Part shown: positions 14,209 to 21,823 of the stretch, one piece after another
Position numbering within the stretch: the first letter of the stretch is position 1
How the letters are laid out: each line of letters begins with the position of its first letter
Source of the DNA: CAYFKJ01 sp964401845
GTDB taxonomy: Bacteria; Pseudomonadota; Alphaproteobacteria; UBA2966
Assembly (NCBI GenBank): GCA_964401845.1
Contig: CAYOAD010000046.1
Coordinates: 1-21,823, forward strand
Reading direction: 5' to 3'
DNA length: 21,823 nt
Position numbers and translations under genes: made by a program
The notes under the pieces: generated by a model
The model's database searches: none
Told to the model about the DNA's origin: nothing
Seen by the model: the letters and a program-made list of their open reading frames with translations, nothing else

Positions 14209-15783
14209 CTAATCGGCGGTGGCGCCGCGGCGGCGATTGAGCATCGCCGAAAACAGGATGATCAGTAGACCGAGACCGATCAGCGGCCCATCGCCAAATC
14301 GAACATAAACCGTTGCCCCACTTAAAGGCCTGGGCAACGCGCCGTCCAACGTTCCCGCCTCACCGAGGCCAAGCGATGCGCGGACCCGCCCCATGGGCCC
14401 GACGATGGCCGATATGCCGGTATTTGCCGATCTGACCAGGGCGATGCCTTCCTCGACCGCCCGCGTTCGCGCCGCGGCGAAATGCTGGTAGGGTCCGGCG
14501 GTTCGGCCAAACCAGCCGTCGTTGGTCAGGTTCAACAGCCAATCCGGCCGGCTGCCACGGTCCGCCACCTCTCCCGGGAATATAACCTCGTAACAGATCA
14601 ACGGGCTGACCGGCGGCAATCCCGGCCATTGCAGCGTGCTCGGACCAGGGCCGGACTGAAAATCGCCGCGCCCCGCCGCCAGGCGTTCGACGCCGAGTTT
14701 CGCCAATATTCCCCTGAAAGGTACATATTCGCCGAACGGTACAAGGTGAAATTTATCGTAGCTCGCTTGAAGCCGGCCCGCCGCATCAACGGCCACGACG
14801 CTGTTCCAGACCCGGAACGGCGTTTCGCGTTGCGCCGTGGTTCGGGGCGCACCGGTGATCAAAAGTCCCCCGGACCTGACGGCACCGCCGAGCATTTCTC
14901 GCAACACGGCATCACGGCCAATAAAGAACGGCGTCGCCGTTTCCGGCCAGATGACGTGGCTGACGGCCTCGATGCCGGGTTCGGAGGTCATTTGCAACTG
15001 GCGTTCCAGGTGGCTTCGGCGCAGTTCCGGTAGCCATTTGAGATGCTGGGGTATAGCCGCCTGCACCAGACGCAGCCGGACGCCTTCGACATCGCCGTTC
15101 GGGGTGCCGGAAAGCCTCAGGCTGCCCGCCCCCCACAGCAGTGCAAAACACAAGACTGCAAATGCGCTCGGTAACCAGGATCCGCTGGACCCGGCCGGCG
15201 CTTCTTTCCGTAATCCCAGGGTGGCCGGCGACGCCGCGGCGGCAACGGTGAGCAAGCTCAGGCCGTAGATGCCGATATAGGCGACGCTTTGCAGGACCGC
15301 GTCGGAACCGGCCCAGGCGTAACCGGTCAAATTCCAAGGGAAGCCGGTGAAGATATGCCCGCGGATCCATTCGAACGCCGTCCACGCCAGGGCGAGGGCG
15401 GTGATCTCGCCGATGCCGAATCTCGTGAGGTAACGGGCGGCCACCGCCGCGGCGCCGGTGAAAAAACCCAGGATTGCCGGCAATCCCATCACCGCGAACG
15501 GCAGCATCCAGGCAAACTTGTCAGCTTCCACCAGAAATGCCGAGCCCATCCAATAGAGCCCGGTGACGAAATAGCCGAAGCCGAACCACCAGCCGACGGC
15601 AAAGGCCGTGCGGTGACGTCCGGCCGCCGCCAGCAACCAAACCAGGCCGGAAAACGAAACCACCAGGGCTGGGACGATATGCAACGGCGCCATCGCCAAG
15701 GTCGCGGCGGCGCCCAGCACGAACGAGACGGCCAGTCGCCGCCAACCGGACAAGCGGCCCAAGGCGACGGCCCAAGCCGTCAT
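14209..15783 (-). CDS. lnt: Apolipoprotein N-acyltransferase
   Basis: Lnt adds the third acyl chain to the N-terminal cysteine of lipoproteins in the inner membrane. The 524-residue protein starts with a membrane region of about six hydrophobic segments (residues 15 to 220), followed by a periplasmic nitrilase-like domain (about 235 to 490) and a last transmembrane segment (GLGLLIILFSAML). The catalytic triad is visible: Glu281 in WPETATP, Lys344 in YDKFHLVPFGEYVP and Cys397 in LICYEVIFP. ATG at 15783 overlaps the corC stop by ATGA. Neighbouring corC and lnt is typical of proteobacteria. Confidence 0.97.
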   Translation of the reverse strand: MTAWAVALGRLSGWRRLAVSFVLGAAATLAMAPLHIVPALVVSFSGLVWLLAAAGRHRTAFAVGWWFGFGYFVTGLYWMGSAFLVEADKFAWMLPFAVMGLPAILGFFTGAAAVAARYLTRFGIGEITALALAWTAFEWIRGHIFTGFPWNLTGYAWAGSDAVLQSVAYIGIYGLSLLTVAAAASPATLGLRKEAPAGSSGSWLPSAFAVLCFALLWGAGSLRLSGTPNGDVEGVRLRLVQAAIPQHLKWLPELRRSHLERQLQMTSEPGIEAVSHVIWPETATPFFIGRDAVLREMLGGAVRSGGLLITGAPRTTAQRETPFRVWNSVVAVDAAGRLQASYDKFHLVPFGEYVPFRGILAKLGVERLAAGRGDFQSGPGPSTLQWPGLPPVSPLICYEVIFPGEVADRGSRPDWLLNLTNDGWFGRTAGPYQHFAAARTRAVEEGIALVRSANTGISAIVGPMGRVRASLGLGEAGTLDGALPRPLSGATVYVRFGDGPLIGLGLLIILFSAMLNRRRGATAD

Positions 15784-16718
15784 TTGCCGGATCGCACCGT
15801 TTCCGGGTCGTTATCGACCGAGGGTAGGCGCCGAACACGCACGCGTTTCACCCGCCGGGGATCGGCATCGAGAATTTCGAACTCCAATCCGGCGGGGTGC
15901 GTCACCAGTTCGCCGCGCTGGGGGACACGCCCCAGCAAAGAAAAGATCAGCCCGCCAAGGGTATCGACGTCCTCATCGCGCTCGTCGGGCAACAGGTCCA
16001 GCTCGACTTCGTTCTCAAACTCGTCGATCGGGGCCCGGGCGTCGGCGTCGATGGCGCCGTCGGGCCCGGCGACCATCAATGGGCCTTCGACCTGGTCGTG
16101 TTCGTCCTCGATCTCACCGACGATCTCCTCGACCAGGTCCTCGATCGTCACCAGCCCGTCGGTGCCGCCGTATTCGTCGACCACGACGGCCATGTGGATC
16201 CGCGTTGCCCGCATTTTCAGCAGAAGGTCCAGAACCGGCATGGTCGGCGGCACGAACAGGACGTCGCGCGCCATGCGGCGCAGGCTGAAATCCTGCCGCC
16301 GGTCCCAAAAGCTCAACAGATCCTTGATATGGACCATGCCGAAAACGTCATCGAGATTTTCGCGATAGACCGGCATGCGGGAGTGCAGCTCGGCATGGAA
16401 GACCTCGACCATGGCATCCAATCCCGTCGAGGCTTCGAGGGCGATGATATCGGCGCGCGGCACCATGACGTCGTCAACCCTGAGCTCGGCGAGGTCGAGG
16501 ATGTTCATGAGCATGAGGCGTTCTTCGGCGTTGATCGGTTCCGCCGACTTGGCGTCGAGATCGCTTTCCTCGATCAGTTCTTCCAGAGTTTCGCGCAGGT
16601 TGGCGTCACCGTTGCGGCCTCTGAGCAGATTTCGCAGCCAGTCCAAGGCGCCGCGCTGGCCCCTGTCGCCGTCGAGATTGCCCGGCCCGGTGCCGAGGCT
16701 GCCCGTTTGGTTGCTCAT
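15780..16718 (-). CDS. corC: CBS-domain protein of the CorC/HlyC (TlyC-like) family
   Basis: A 312-residue cytoplasmic protein. A short N-terminal helical part contains LRETLEELIEESDLD. Then comes a pair of CBS domains (about 80 to 205): the first includes VDDVMVPRADIIALEA and MPVYRENLDDVFGMVHIKDLL, the second RIHMAVVVDEYGGTDGLVTIEDL, EEIVGEIEDEHD. The C-terminal CorC_HlyC domain (about 225 to 300) has DTLGGLIFSLLGRVPQRGE. In enterobacteria CorC is linked to magnesium and cobalt efflux; that function is only inferred here. ATG overlaps the ybeY stop by ATGA, and its own stop overlaps lnt the same way. Confidence 0.93.
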   Translation of the reverse strand: MSNQTGSLGTGPGNLDGDRGQRGALDWLRNLLRGRNGDANLRETLEELIEESDLDAKSAEPINAEERLMLMNILDLAELRVDDVMVPRADIIALEASTGLDAMVEVFHAELHSRMPVYRENLDDVFGMVHIKDLLSFWDRRQDFSLRRMARDVLFVPPTMPVLDLLLKMRATRIHMAVVVDEYGGTDGLVTIEDLVEEIVGEIEDEHDQVEGPLMVAGPDGAIDADARAPIDEFENEVELDLLPDERDEDVDTLGGLIFSLLGRVPQRGELVTHPAGLEFEILDADPRRVKRVRVRRLPSVDNDPETVRSGK

Positions 16719-17263
16719 CCCGCGCCCTGCCTCATCTCTTGCGCCGCCGCCTGGTATGGGTCCGCGATCCCGAGCTCCGCCAGGATCGATTTTTCCAGCG
16801 TTTCCATGTCAGCCGCCTCGTCGTCCGTTTGGTGATCGAAACCAAGCAGGTGCAGCACGCCGTGGACGATCATGTGCGCCGTATGGTCCGCCAGGGATTT
16901 ACCCTGCTCCGCGGCCTCGCGTGAAATCGTCTCGAACGCCAGTACGACGTCGCCCAGCATGGCGTCCACCGCCTCGCCCTGCCCGTGCGGCGCATCATCC
17001 GCCAGGGCGAACGACAGCACATTGGTGGCCTTGTCCTGGCCCCGGTAATCGCGGTTGAGCGTCCTCATCATGGCGTCGTCGGTCAGCAGGAGGGATATTT
17101 CCGCGCCGTCCGGGGTCTGGCGAACCGCCGCCTCCAGCGCCGCGGCCGCGGCCCGGGAACAGGCCGGCACGGCATCGGGCAGCGCGCCGTCCCAGTCCGG
17201 ACACGTGACCGTGACGTCAATCGTTGGACGAACGGCTTTCTCGCCGTAAGAATCAGCCGGCAT
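16715..17263 (-). CDS. ybeY: Endoribonuclease YbeY (rRNA maturation)
   Basis: YbeY is a metal-dependent single-strand endoribonuclease required for 16S rRNA 3'-end maturation and ribosome quality control. The 182-residue protein carries the zinc-binding motif HGVLHLLGFDH with His134, His138 and His144, and the preceding conserved NRDYRGQDKATNVLSFA. The start at 17263 gives a 12-residue N-terminal extension before the conserved domain, which is not unusual. Three bases separate it from phoH, matching the widespread phoH-ybeY-corC series. Confidence 0.96.
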   Translation of the reverse strand: MPADSYGEKAVRPTIDVTVTCPDWDGALPDAVPACSRAAAAALEAAVRQTPDGAEISLLLTDDAMMRTLNRDYRGQDKATNVLSFALADDAPHGQGEAVDAMLGDVVLAFETISREAAEQGKSLADHTAHMIVHGVLHLLGFDHQTDDEAADMETLEKSILAELGIADPYQAAAQEMRQGAG

Positions 17264-17266
17264 ACC

Positions 17267-18292
17267 CTAGCCTTTGTCCCCCTTCCCCTGGTTGTCGTTC
17301 CGCTCATGCTTCTCATAGGCCCTGACGATGCGGGTCACCAGGTCGTGACGAACGACATCGACATCCGAAAAGCGCACGATGTTGACTTCGTCGACGCCGG
17401 CCAGGGCTTCGGCGGCGTCCGCCAGACCGGACCGCGTGCCGCGCGGCAGATCGACCTGGCTGAGGTCGCCGTTCACCACCATCCGGCTGCCCTCGCCGAG
17501 CCGCGTCAGCAGCATCTTCATCTGCACCGGCGTGGTGTTTTGCGCCTCGTCGACGATGATGAAGGCGTTGGTCAGGGTGCGACCGCGCATGAAAGCTACC
17601 GGCGCAACCTCGATTTCGTCGTTTTCCAGCCGCCGCATCACCTGGTCGCCGGGCATCATGTAGTGCAGGGCATCGTAGAGCGGGCGCAGGTAGGGGTCGA
17701 TTTTCTCCCGCATGTCACCGGGCAGGAAACCAAGGCGCTCTCCGGCTTCGACCGCCGGGCGCGAGAGCACGATGCGCTCGACCGTACCGTCCATCAGCAT
17801 TTCCACCGCGATCGCCACGGCCAGAAATGTTTTGCCCGTACCGGCCGGGCCAATGCCGAAGGCCAGTTCCCGTTTGCGCAGCTGGGCGACATATTCGGCC
17901 TGCACCGGCGTGCGCGGCGTGATCACCCGCTTGGGCGTGCGGATCATGATTTCCTCGGACGCGATGGAGAGATTGGGTCCATTGCCCAGCGCCGCGGCTT
18001 CGGCCATGCGGATGGCGCCGTCGACCTCCCCCTTGTCCAGGGCGAGGCCTTTCTTGAGGCGGGCGTAAAGATCTTCGAGCACCGTTTTCGTGGCCGCCCT
18101 GGAGCTCGGGCTGCCCTGAATGGAAACTCGGTTGCCGCGCGAAGACAGTGAAACGTTCAAGCGTTGCTCGATGCGTGCAAGGTTGCGGTCATGTTCGCCG
18201 AAAAGTTCCAGGAGCAAACGATTGTCGTCGAAATCCATCACCATTGGCGGGTTGCCCTGATCGCCGGACCCTGCGTTCTGTGCTGCTTTCAA
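17267..18292 (-). CDS. phoH: PhoH-like ATPase (YbeZ type)
   Basis: A 341-residue P-loop protein, probably a helicase-like ATPase acting on RNA with YbeY. Walker A is GPAGTGKT at 148-155 and Walker B is IIVDEAQN at 245-252. An N-terminal KH-like part precedes it (FDDNRLLLELFGEHDRNLAR). The conserved SRPAVEAGERLGFLPGD and GDLSQVDLPRG are present. The first codon is TTG 18292, with GGAAG five bases before it. ATG codons at Met17 and Met19 are alternatives and would remove only a poorly conserved leader. Confidence 0.95.
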   Translation of the reverse strand: MKAAQNAGSGDQGNPPMVMDFDDNRLLLELFGEHDRNLARIEQRLNVSLSSRGNRVSIQGSPSSRAATKTVLEDLYARLKKGLALDKGEVDGAIRMAEAAALGNGPNLSIASEEIMIRTPKRVITPRTPVQAEYVAQLRKRELAFGIGPAGTGKTFLAVAIAVEMLMDGTVERIVLSRPAVEAGERLGFLPGDMREKIDPYLRPLYDALHYMMPGDQVMRRLENDEIEVAPVAFMRGRTLTNAFIIVDEAQNTTPVQMKMLLTRLGEGSRMVVNGDLSQVDLPRGTRSGLADAAEALAGVDEVNIVRFSDVDVVRHDLVTRIVRAYEKHERNDNQGKGDKG

Positions 18293-18319
18293 ACTGTCTT
18301 CCGTCCCTCCATAGCCGGT

Positions 18320-19768
18320 TTATGCGGCGTCCGCCTTGGCCCTCGCGGGTACCGCGCGGACGCTGTTGGGGTGGGCCTCCTCGATGTAAACCGCCGCAAT
18401 CGCGCCCGCCTCGAGTCCCGCCGCCTCCGCGCCATCGACGTGCACGGCCTGCATGTAGGGGCTGCGCCCGACAAGCTGGCCGGCCCGCTTGCCCGCGCGT
18501 TCCAGCAGGACGTCCGTCTGAAGTCCCACTGTCGACTGGTTGAATTCAAGCTGTTGGGCGTCCAGAAGGTCCTGCAGAATCGCCAGGCGCTCCGCCTTGG
18601 CCTCTTCCGGAACCTGATCGTCGAACGCCGCCGCCGGCGTTCCGGGCCTTGGACTGTACTTGAAGGAATAGGCGCTGGCGTAACCAACCTCGCGGACCAA
18701 ACCCAGCGTCGCCTCGAATTCCGCCTCCGTCTCGCCGGGAAAGCCGACGATGAAGTCGCCGGAAATAGCGATATCCGGCCGGACCCCGCGCAAGGCTTCG
18801 ATGACCTTAAGATAGTCCGCCGCGTTGTGGCGCCGGTTCATGCCGGCCAAGACCCGATCCGATCCGGACTGCACCGGCAAATGCAGGTAGGGCATCAGAA
18901 TTTCGTTGTCGCGATGCGCCGCCACCAGTTCGCCGTCCATGTCGAGCGGATGGGAGGTCGTATAGCGCAAGCGCCGCAAGCCGGGCACCTCCGCCAGTCC
19001 CGCCATCAGCCGGCCCAGCGACCAGGCGGTCCCGTGGGCGGCGGCACCGTGGTAGGCATTGACGTTCTGGCCCAGCAGCGTGATTTCCTTCGCACCGGCG
19101 TCGACCAGGCGGGCGGCCTCGTCGATCACGTCGCGGGCGGGCCGGGAATATTCGGCGCCCCGGGTGTAGGGCACGACACAGAACGTACAGAATTTGTCGC
19201 AACCCTCCTGGACCGTCAGGAAAGCGCTGGAGCCGGTCACCTCGACGGTTTCCGGCAATCCGTCAAATTTCGGTTTTGCCGGAAATTCCGTGTCGATGAT
19301 GCCGCCTTGGCGCGCCGCCGCCTGCACCATGTCGGGCAAATGGTGATAGGCCTGGGGTCCGAACACCATGTCGACCCATGGCGCCCGGCGCGTCACTTCC
19401 TCACCTTCGGCCTGGGCCACGCAGCCGGCCACGGCGATGACCATGTGCCGGCCTTCTTCCGCCAATTTCTTTTTGATGGTTTTCAGTCGGCCGAGCTCGG
19501 AGTAGATCTTTTCCGCCGCTTTTTCGCGGATGTGACAGGTGTTTAGGATCACCATGTCGGCGTCCGAGGCATCGTCGGAGGCGACGAATCCCAGCGGTTT
19601 GAGCAAATCCGCCATCCGCCCGGAATCGTACACGTTCATCTGACACCCGTATGTCCGGATGTGCAGCTTCTTTGGGCTCAGAGCCTGCTTAGTCAAGGTC
19701 GGTTGCTTTAGTCCCAATGCCGGCGCCGCCAATGCGCGTGCGCCACAACAGTTACGCCTTAGAAACAT
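18320..19768 (-). CDS. miaB: tRNA-2-methylthio-N6-dimethylallyladenosine synthase MiaB
   Basis: MiaB is a radical-SAM methylthiotransferase that converts i6A37 to ms2i6A37 in tRNA. Numbered from ATG 19768 (482 residues), the N-terminal UPF0004 domain has cluster cysteines 42 (TYGCQMN), 78 (NTCHIREKA) and 116 (AGCVAQ). The radical-SAM motif CDKFCTFC gives Cys190, Cys194 and Cys197. A TRAM domain closes the protein (about 415 to 470). The start is uncertain: ATG 19768 and GTG 19774 overlap plsC and add an atypical leader of about 30 residues. TTG 19696 (MTKQALSPKK) fits family length better but has no clear ribosome-binding site. Confidence 0.95.
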   Translation of the reverse strand: MFLRRNCCGARALAAPALGLKQPTLTKQALSPKKLHIRTYGCQMNVYDSGRMADLLKPLGFVASDDASDADMVILNTCHIREKAAEKIYSELGRLKTIKKKLAEEGRHMVIAVAGCVAQAEGEEVTRRAPWVDMVFGPQAYHHLPDMVQAAARQGGIIDTEFPAKPKFDGLPETVEVTGSSAFLTVQEGCDKFCTFCVVPYTRGAEYSRPARDVIDEAARLVDAGAKEITLLGQNVNAYHGAAAHGTAWSLGRLMAGLAEVPGLRRLRYTTSHPLDMDGELVAAHRDNEILMPYLHLPVQSGSDRVLAGMNRRHNAADYLKVIEALRGVRPDIAISGDFIVGFPGETEAEFEATLGLVREVGYASAYSFKYSPRPGTPAAAFDDQVPEEAKAERLAILQDLLDAQQLEFNQSTVGLQTDVLLERAGKRAGQLVGRSPYMQAVHVDGAEAAGLEAGAIAAVYIEEAHPNSVRAVPARAKADAA

Positions 19769-20585
19769 GCGCACTCGTCATGCCTATGTCAAGCTTCGCA
19801 AGCGCCTCGGAACGACCGGAATCCGCGCCTGACACGCCATCCATGACCACTTTCCGGCAGTGTTCGGCCATCGCTTTGCGGCTCGGAAAGGCCACCGCCG
19901 TCACGGCGGGATGAAATTCCAGGCGGGCCGCCAAACCGCCGCCGCGGCACAGCATCGCCCACAGATGCGGGGCCAGTTCCATGTCGCCGTACCAGGCGAC
20001 CTCCGGGCGGCGGGCGCGCACCAACGGCAAACCCCTGTGGCGGACATAGCTCAGGCTGACCGGCTGAACCGGCAGGTCCGCCGCCCCGTCCCAGCGCTCG
20101 GCAACGGAAAAAAAGCCGCTTCTGAAGGGTAATACGCGGTTGCCGTCGTTGCTGGTACCCTCGGGAAACAAAATGAGGCGACGGCCCGAACGCAGGGCCT
20201 GGGTAACCTGATCGGCCTGGCTCCGGATCTTGTGCCGGCGGCGTTCGACGAAAACGGTTTGCTGCAGCCGGGCCAACAGGCCCACGCCGGGCCAGCCCTT
20301 GACTTCGCTCTTGGCCACAAATCCCGCCTTGAGCACGCTGCCGAGCACGACGATATCGAGCCAGGAAACATGGTTCACGACGAACAGGACGGGCGCCCCG
20401 GCCTCCGGCGCGCCGTCAATTTCCAGCGTGAGACCGAGAATCCGGGCCGCGCCCTTGTGGTAAATCTGCGGCACGCGTTGCGCCGTTTTCGGGCTCAACC
20501 GCAGCGCCAGCAGCTGCACCGGCAACAGCGCGCCGGTCCACAACAGCGCCAACGCGGCGCGACAGGCACCCGGCAGCACGGACAT
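19752..20585 (-). CDS. 1-acyl-sn-glycerol-3-phosphate acyltransferase (PlsC-like)
   Basis: It belongs to the LPLAT family that acylates lysophosphatidic acid or other lysolipids in the inner membrane. From ATG 20585 the product has 277 residues. A hydrophobic N-terminal segment (about 8 to 28) is followed by motif I NHVSWLD (His72, Asp77), then AKSEVKGWPGVGLLARLQQTVFVER and motif III FPEGTS. A TTG two codons earlier is an equal alternative. No clear Shine-Dalgarno is seen for either. It overlaps the longer form of miaB by 17 bases. In Alphaproteobacteria this position is often annotated plsC, but OlsA-type activity (ornithine lipid) cannot be ruled out. Confidence 0.9.
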   Translation of the reverse strand: MSVLPGACRAALALLWTGALLPVQLLALRLSPKTAQRVPQIYHKGAARILGLTLEIDGAPEAGAPVLFVVNHVSWLDIVVLGSVLKAGFVAKSEVKGWPGVGLLARLQQTVFVERRRHKIRSQADQVTQALRSGRRLILFPEGTSNDGNRVLPFRSGFFSVAERWDGAADLPVQPVSLSYVRHRGLPLVRARRPEVAWYGDMELAPHLWAMLCRGGGLAARLEFHPAVTAVAFPSRKAMAEHCRKVVMDGVSGADSGRSEALAKLDIGMTSAHVSKA

Positions 20586-20609
20586 CTTCAATTGGGGCGG
20601 TCGTCGGCG

Positions 20610-21035
20610 CTAGGACTCGTCCTCGTCAATCGCCACGCCATAGAGTTCCAGGCGGTGATCGATGAGGCGATAGCCCATGCGGCGGGCGATTTCGCTCTGC
20701 AGGCGTTCAATTTCGGGATCCTGAAATTCCAGCACCTGGCGCGTGCGAACGTCGATCAGGTGATCGTGGTGTTCTTCCGAAACTTCTTCGTACCTGGCGC
20801 GGCCGTCACCGAAATCATGACGGTCGAGAATTTCGGCTTCCTCGAACAGCCGCACCGTGCGGTAGACCGTGGCGATGCTGATTTTCGGATCGATCCTGCT
20901 GGCCCGGGCGTAAACCTCTTCCACATCGGGGTGGTCTTCCGATTCCGACAGGACCTGGGCGATGACCCGGCGCTGGCCGGTCATCTTCATGCCTTTTTCG
21001 ACGCACAGCCGTTCAAGGCGCGACAACTCACTCAA
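20610..21035 (-). CDS. Fur-family metal-responsive repressor (Fur/Mur type)
   Basis: A 141-residue Fur superfamily regulator. The winged helix spans about residues 1 to 80 with MKMTGQRRVIAQVLSESEDHPDVEEVY and ISIATVYRTVRLFEEAEILDRH. The metal region has EEHHDHLIDV (His89, His90, His92) and a later His127. There is no Cys pair after HHDH, so the structural zinc site of enterobacterial Fur is absent. This resembles the alphaproteobacterial Fur/Mur group, in which manganese is often the effector; iron or manganese cannot be decided here. Irr is less likely, as its heme motif is not seen. The TTG start at 21035 is supported by GGGAG seven bases upstream. It lies 57 bases after mucR. Confidence 0.92.
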   Translation of the reverse strand: MSELSRLERLCVEKGMKMTGQRRVIAQVLSESEDHPDVEEVYARASRIDPKISIATVYRTVRLFEEAEILDRHDFGDGRARYEEVSEEHHDHLIDVRTRQVLEFQDPEIERLQSEIARRMGYRLIDHRLELYGVAIDEDES

Positions 21036-21059
21036 ACTTCTTCTCCCTGCCCACCTTTT

Positions 21060-21076
21060 GCGCCGACGGTCGGCGC
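21060..21076 (-). other. Hairpin between mucR and fur
   Basis: GCGCCGA-CGG-TCGGCGC (7-bp perfect stem on the plus strand, 3-nt loop) lies in the 57-base mucR-fur gap. There is no T run downstream on the minus strand, so it is more likely an RNA stability or processing element than an intrinsic terminator. Confidence 0.35.
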
Positions 21077-21092
21077 GCGGCGTTCCTCAAGA

Positions 21093-21506
21093 CTATGCGC
21101 TACGCCGGCGTTTGGTGCCAAGACCGATTTTCTTGGCCAGATCACTGCGCTGCGCGGCGTAATTGGGCGCCACCATGGGGTAATCGGCCGGCAGCCCCCA
21201 GCGCTCGCGGTATTCGTCCGGGCTCAGGTTATAGCGCGTCTTGATATGACGTTTCAGCATTTTGAGCTTTTTTCCGTCTTCAAGACAGACAATATAGTCT
21301 GGTGTGACCGATTTCTTCACGGAAACGGCGGGTGTGGGTTTTTCCTGAACGGCGGGGGCGACACCACCGAGTTTCGCCAATGCGTCGAACACCTGCTGAA
21401 TGAGTTGCGGTAATTCGGCGACGGGGACGTCATTGTTGGAGACGTGCGAAGCAACAATATCGGTGGTCAATGCAAGAAGTTCGTTTGTTTCTATTTGTTC
21501 TGACAT
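21093..21506 (-). CDS. mucR: MucR/Ros-family transcription regulator
   Basis: A 137-residue regulator. The N-terminal helical part (about 5 to 48) fits the MucR oligomerisation region, and the C-terminal zinc-finger-like domain holds DYIVCLEDGKKLKMLKRHI followed by NLSPDEYRERWGLPADYP and MVAPNYAAQRSDLAKKIGLG. MucR proteins bind AT-rich DNA, behave somewhat like H-NS and usually repress their own genes. The finger has Cys74, Asp77 and His87, but the usual fourth ligand His is Arg91. ATG at 21506 follows a near-consensus promoter in a strikingly AT-rich gap. It diverges from the TusA-like gene. Confidence 0.95.
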   Translation of the reverse strand: MSEQIETNELLALTTDIVASHVSNNDVPVAELPQLIQQVFDALAKLGGVAPAVQEKPTPAVSVKKSVTPDYIVCLEDGKKLKMLKRHIKTRYNLSPDEYRERWGLPADYPMVAPNYAAQRSDLAKKIGLGTKRRRSA

Positions 21507-21539
21507 TTAATTCGACCCTATGTTCTAAAGACTTTGCTT

Positions 21540-21568
21540 TTTATATTGGCTTTAGATGATTATTTCAA
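21540..21568 (-). promoter_or_regulatory. Sigma70-type promoter of mucR
   Basis: TTGAAA (21568-21563), a 17-base spacer and TATAAA (21545-21540) on the minus strand, with a predicted start near 21533 and a leader of about 27 bases. It is the closest match to consensus in the window. Confidence 0.75.
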
Positions 21569-21579
21569 TGATTATTGAA
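21564..21579. repeat. Inverted repeat overlapping the mucR -35 box
   Basis: TTCAAT-GATT-ATTGAA, perfect 6-bp arms, covers the -35 box of the mucR promoter. It lies in an AT-rich tract (about 21530-21582) shared with the divergent TusA-like gene. A role as operator is inferred. Confidence 0.45.
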
Positions 21580-21607
21580 TACCCCTCGACTAGCGAAAGC
21601 TAAGCGC

Positions 21608-21823
21608 GTGAACACTTCTACAGACCATTACCTCGACATTACAGGCGATGTTTGCCCCATTACGTTTGTTAAAACCAAACTGCTGATCGAGCGCATGGCG
21701 AGCGGCGAGGTCGCGGAGGTCCGCCTAGGGGACGGCGAGCCGTTGGAAAACGTGCCACGCTCGGTCGTTGAGGAGGGTCACGACCTTATTTCGCTCGAGG
21801 CCGTTCCGGACGCGCCCGGCGTT
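21608..21823 (+). CDS. TusA-family sulfurtransferase/sulfur carrier, 3' end cut by window edge
   Basis: The first 72 codons are visible from GTG 21608. The product reads as a TusA/SirA domain: YLDITGDVCPITFVKTKLLI contains the CPxxxxK motif with the persulfide-forming cysteine at residue 16. It is followed by MASGEVAEVRLGDGEPLENV. The family passes sulfur for tRNA thiolation, molybdenum cofactor or sulfur oxidation; which applies cannot be told from one partial gene. The Shine-Dalgarno is weak (AAGCTAAG). It diverges from mucR across a 101-base AT-rich gap and may share its control region. Confidence 0.85.
   Translation, partial: MNTSTDHYLDITGDVCPITFVKTKLLIERMASGEVAEVRLGDGEPLENVPRSVVEEGHDLISLEAVPDAPGV

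Overview
The window is a GC-rich stretch of an alphaproteobacterial chromosome, most like Rhodospirillales in character. This rests on MucR and Mur-like Fur regulators, the alphaproteobacterial IF2 N-terminus, a YlxR/L7Ae-like two-domain protein, a SAM-II-like leader on metK, and the gene order. No rRNA, tRNA, CRISPR array or insertion sequence was recognised. Almost every gene lies on the minus strand, so the layout is described here from the high-coordinate end downwards.

Upper cluster (about 21.5 to 14.1 kb, minus): mucR, a fur/mur regulator, plsC-like acyltransferase, miaB, phoH, ybeY, corC/hlyC, lnt and a small XRE regulator (copy B). Several junctions are tight (ATGA overlaps at ybeY/corC and corC/lnt), as in an operon serving tRNA and rRNA maturation and the envelope. 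mucR has a near-consensus sigma70 promoter in an AT-rich gap. A TusA-family gene diverges from it and runs off the right end.

Accessory insert (about 13.7 to 11.5 kb): two XRE copies, roughly three quarters identical, flank a block that interrupts the expected lnt-xre-metK order. The block holds a minus-strand winged-helix/PAS-like regulator. Diverging from it on the plus strand are a GNAT-like protein, a 22-codon ORF joined at both ends by ATGA overlaps, and a ribbon-helix-helix protein. An inverted repeat lies in the shared promoter gap. This is the only part of the window that is not core housekeeping sequence and the best candidate for something undescribed.

Lower cluster (about 11.5 to 0 kb, minus): XRE copy A, metK behind a SAM-II-like riboswitch with an SD-sequestering hairpin, and trmB. 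Then come a promoter, a structured leader and a strong intrinsic terminator ahead of rimP-nusA-ylxR-infB-rbfA-truB-rpsO-pnp. The promoter-leader-terminator arrangement looks like transcription attenuation of the nusA-infB operon. rpsO ends in an intrinsic terminator, and the pnp leader carries four consecutive hairpins. pnp runs off the left end.
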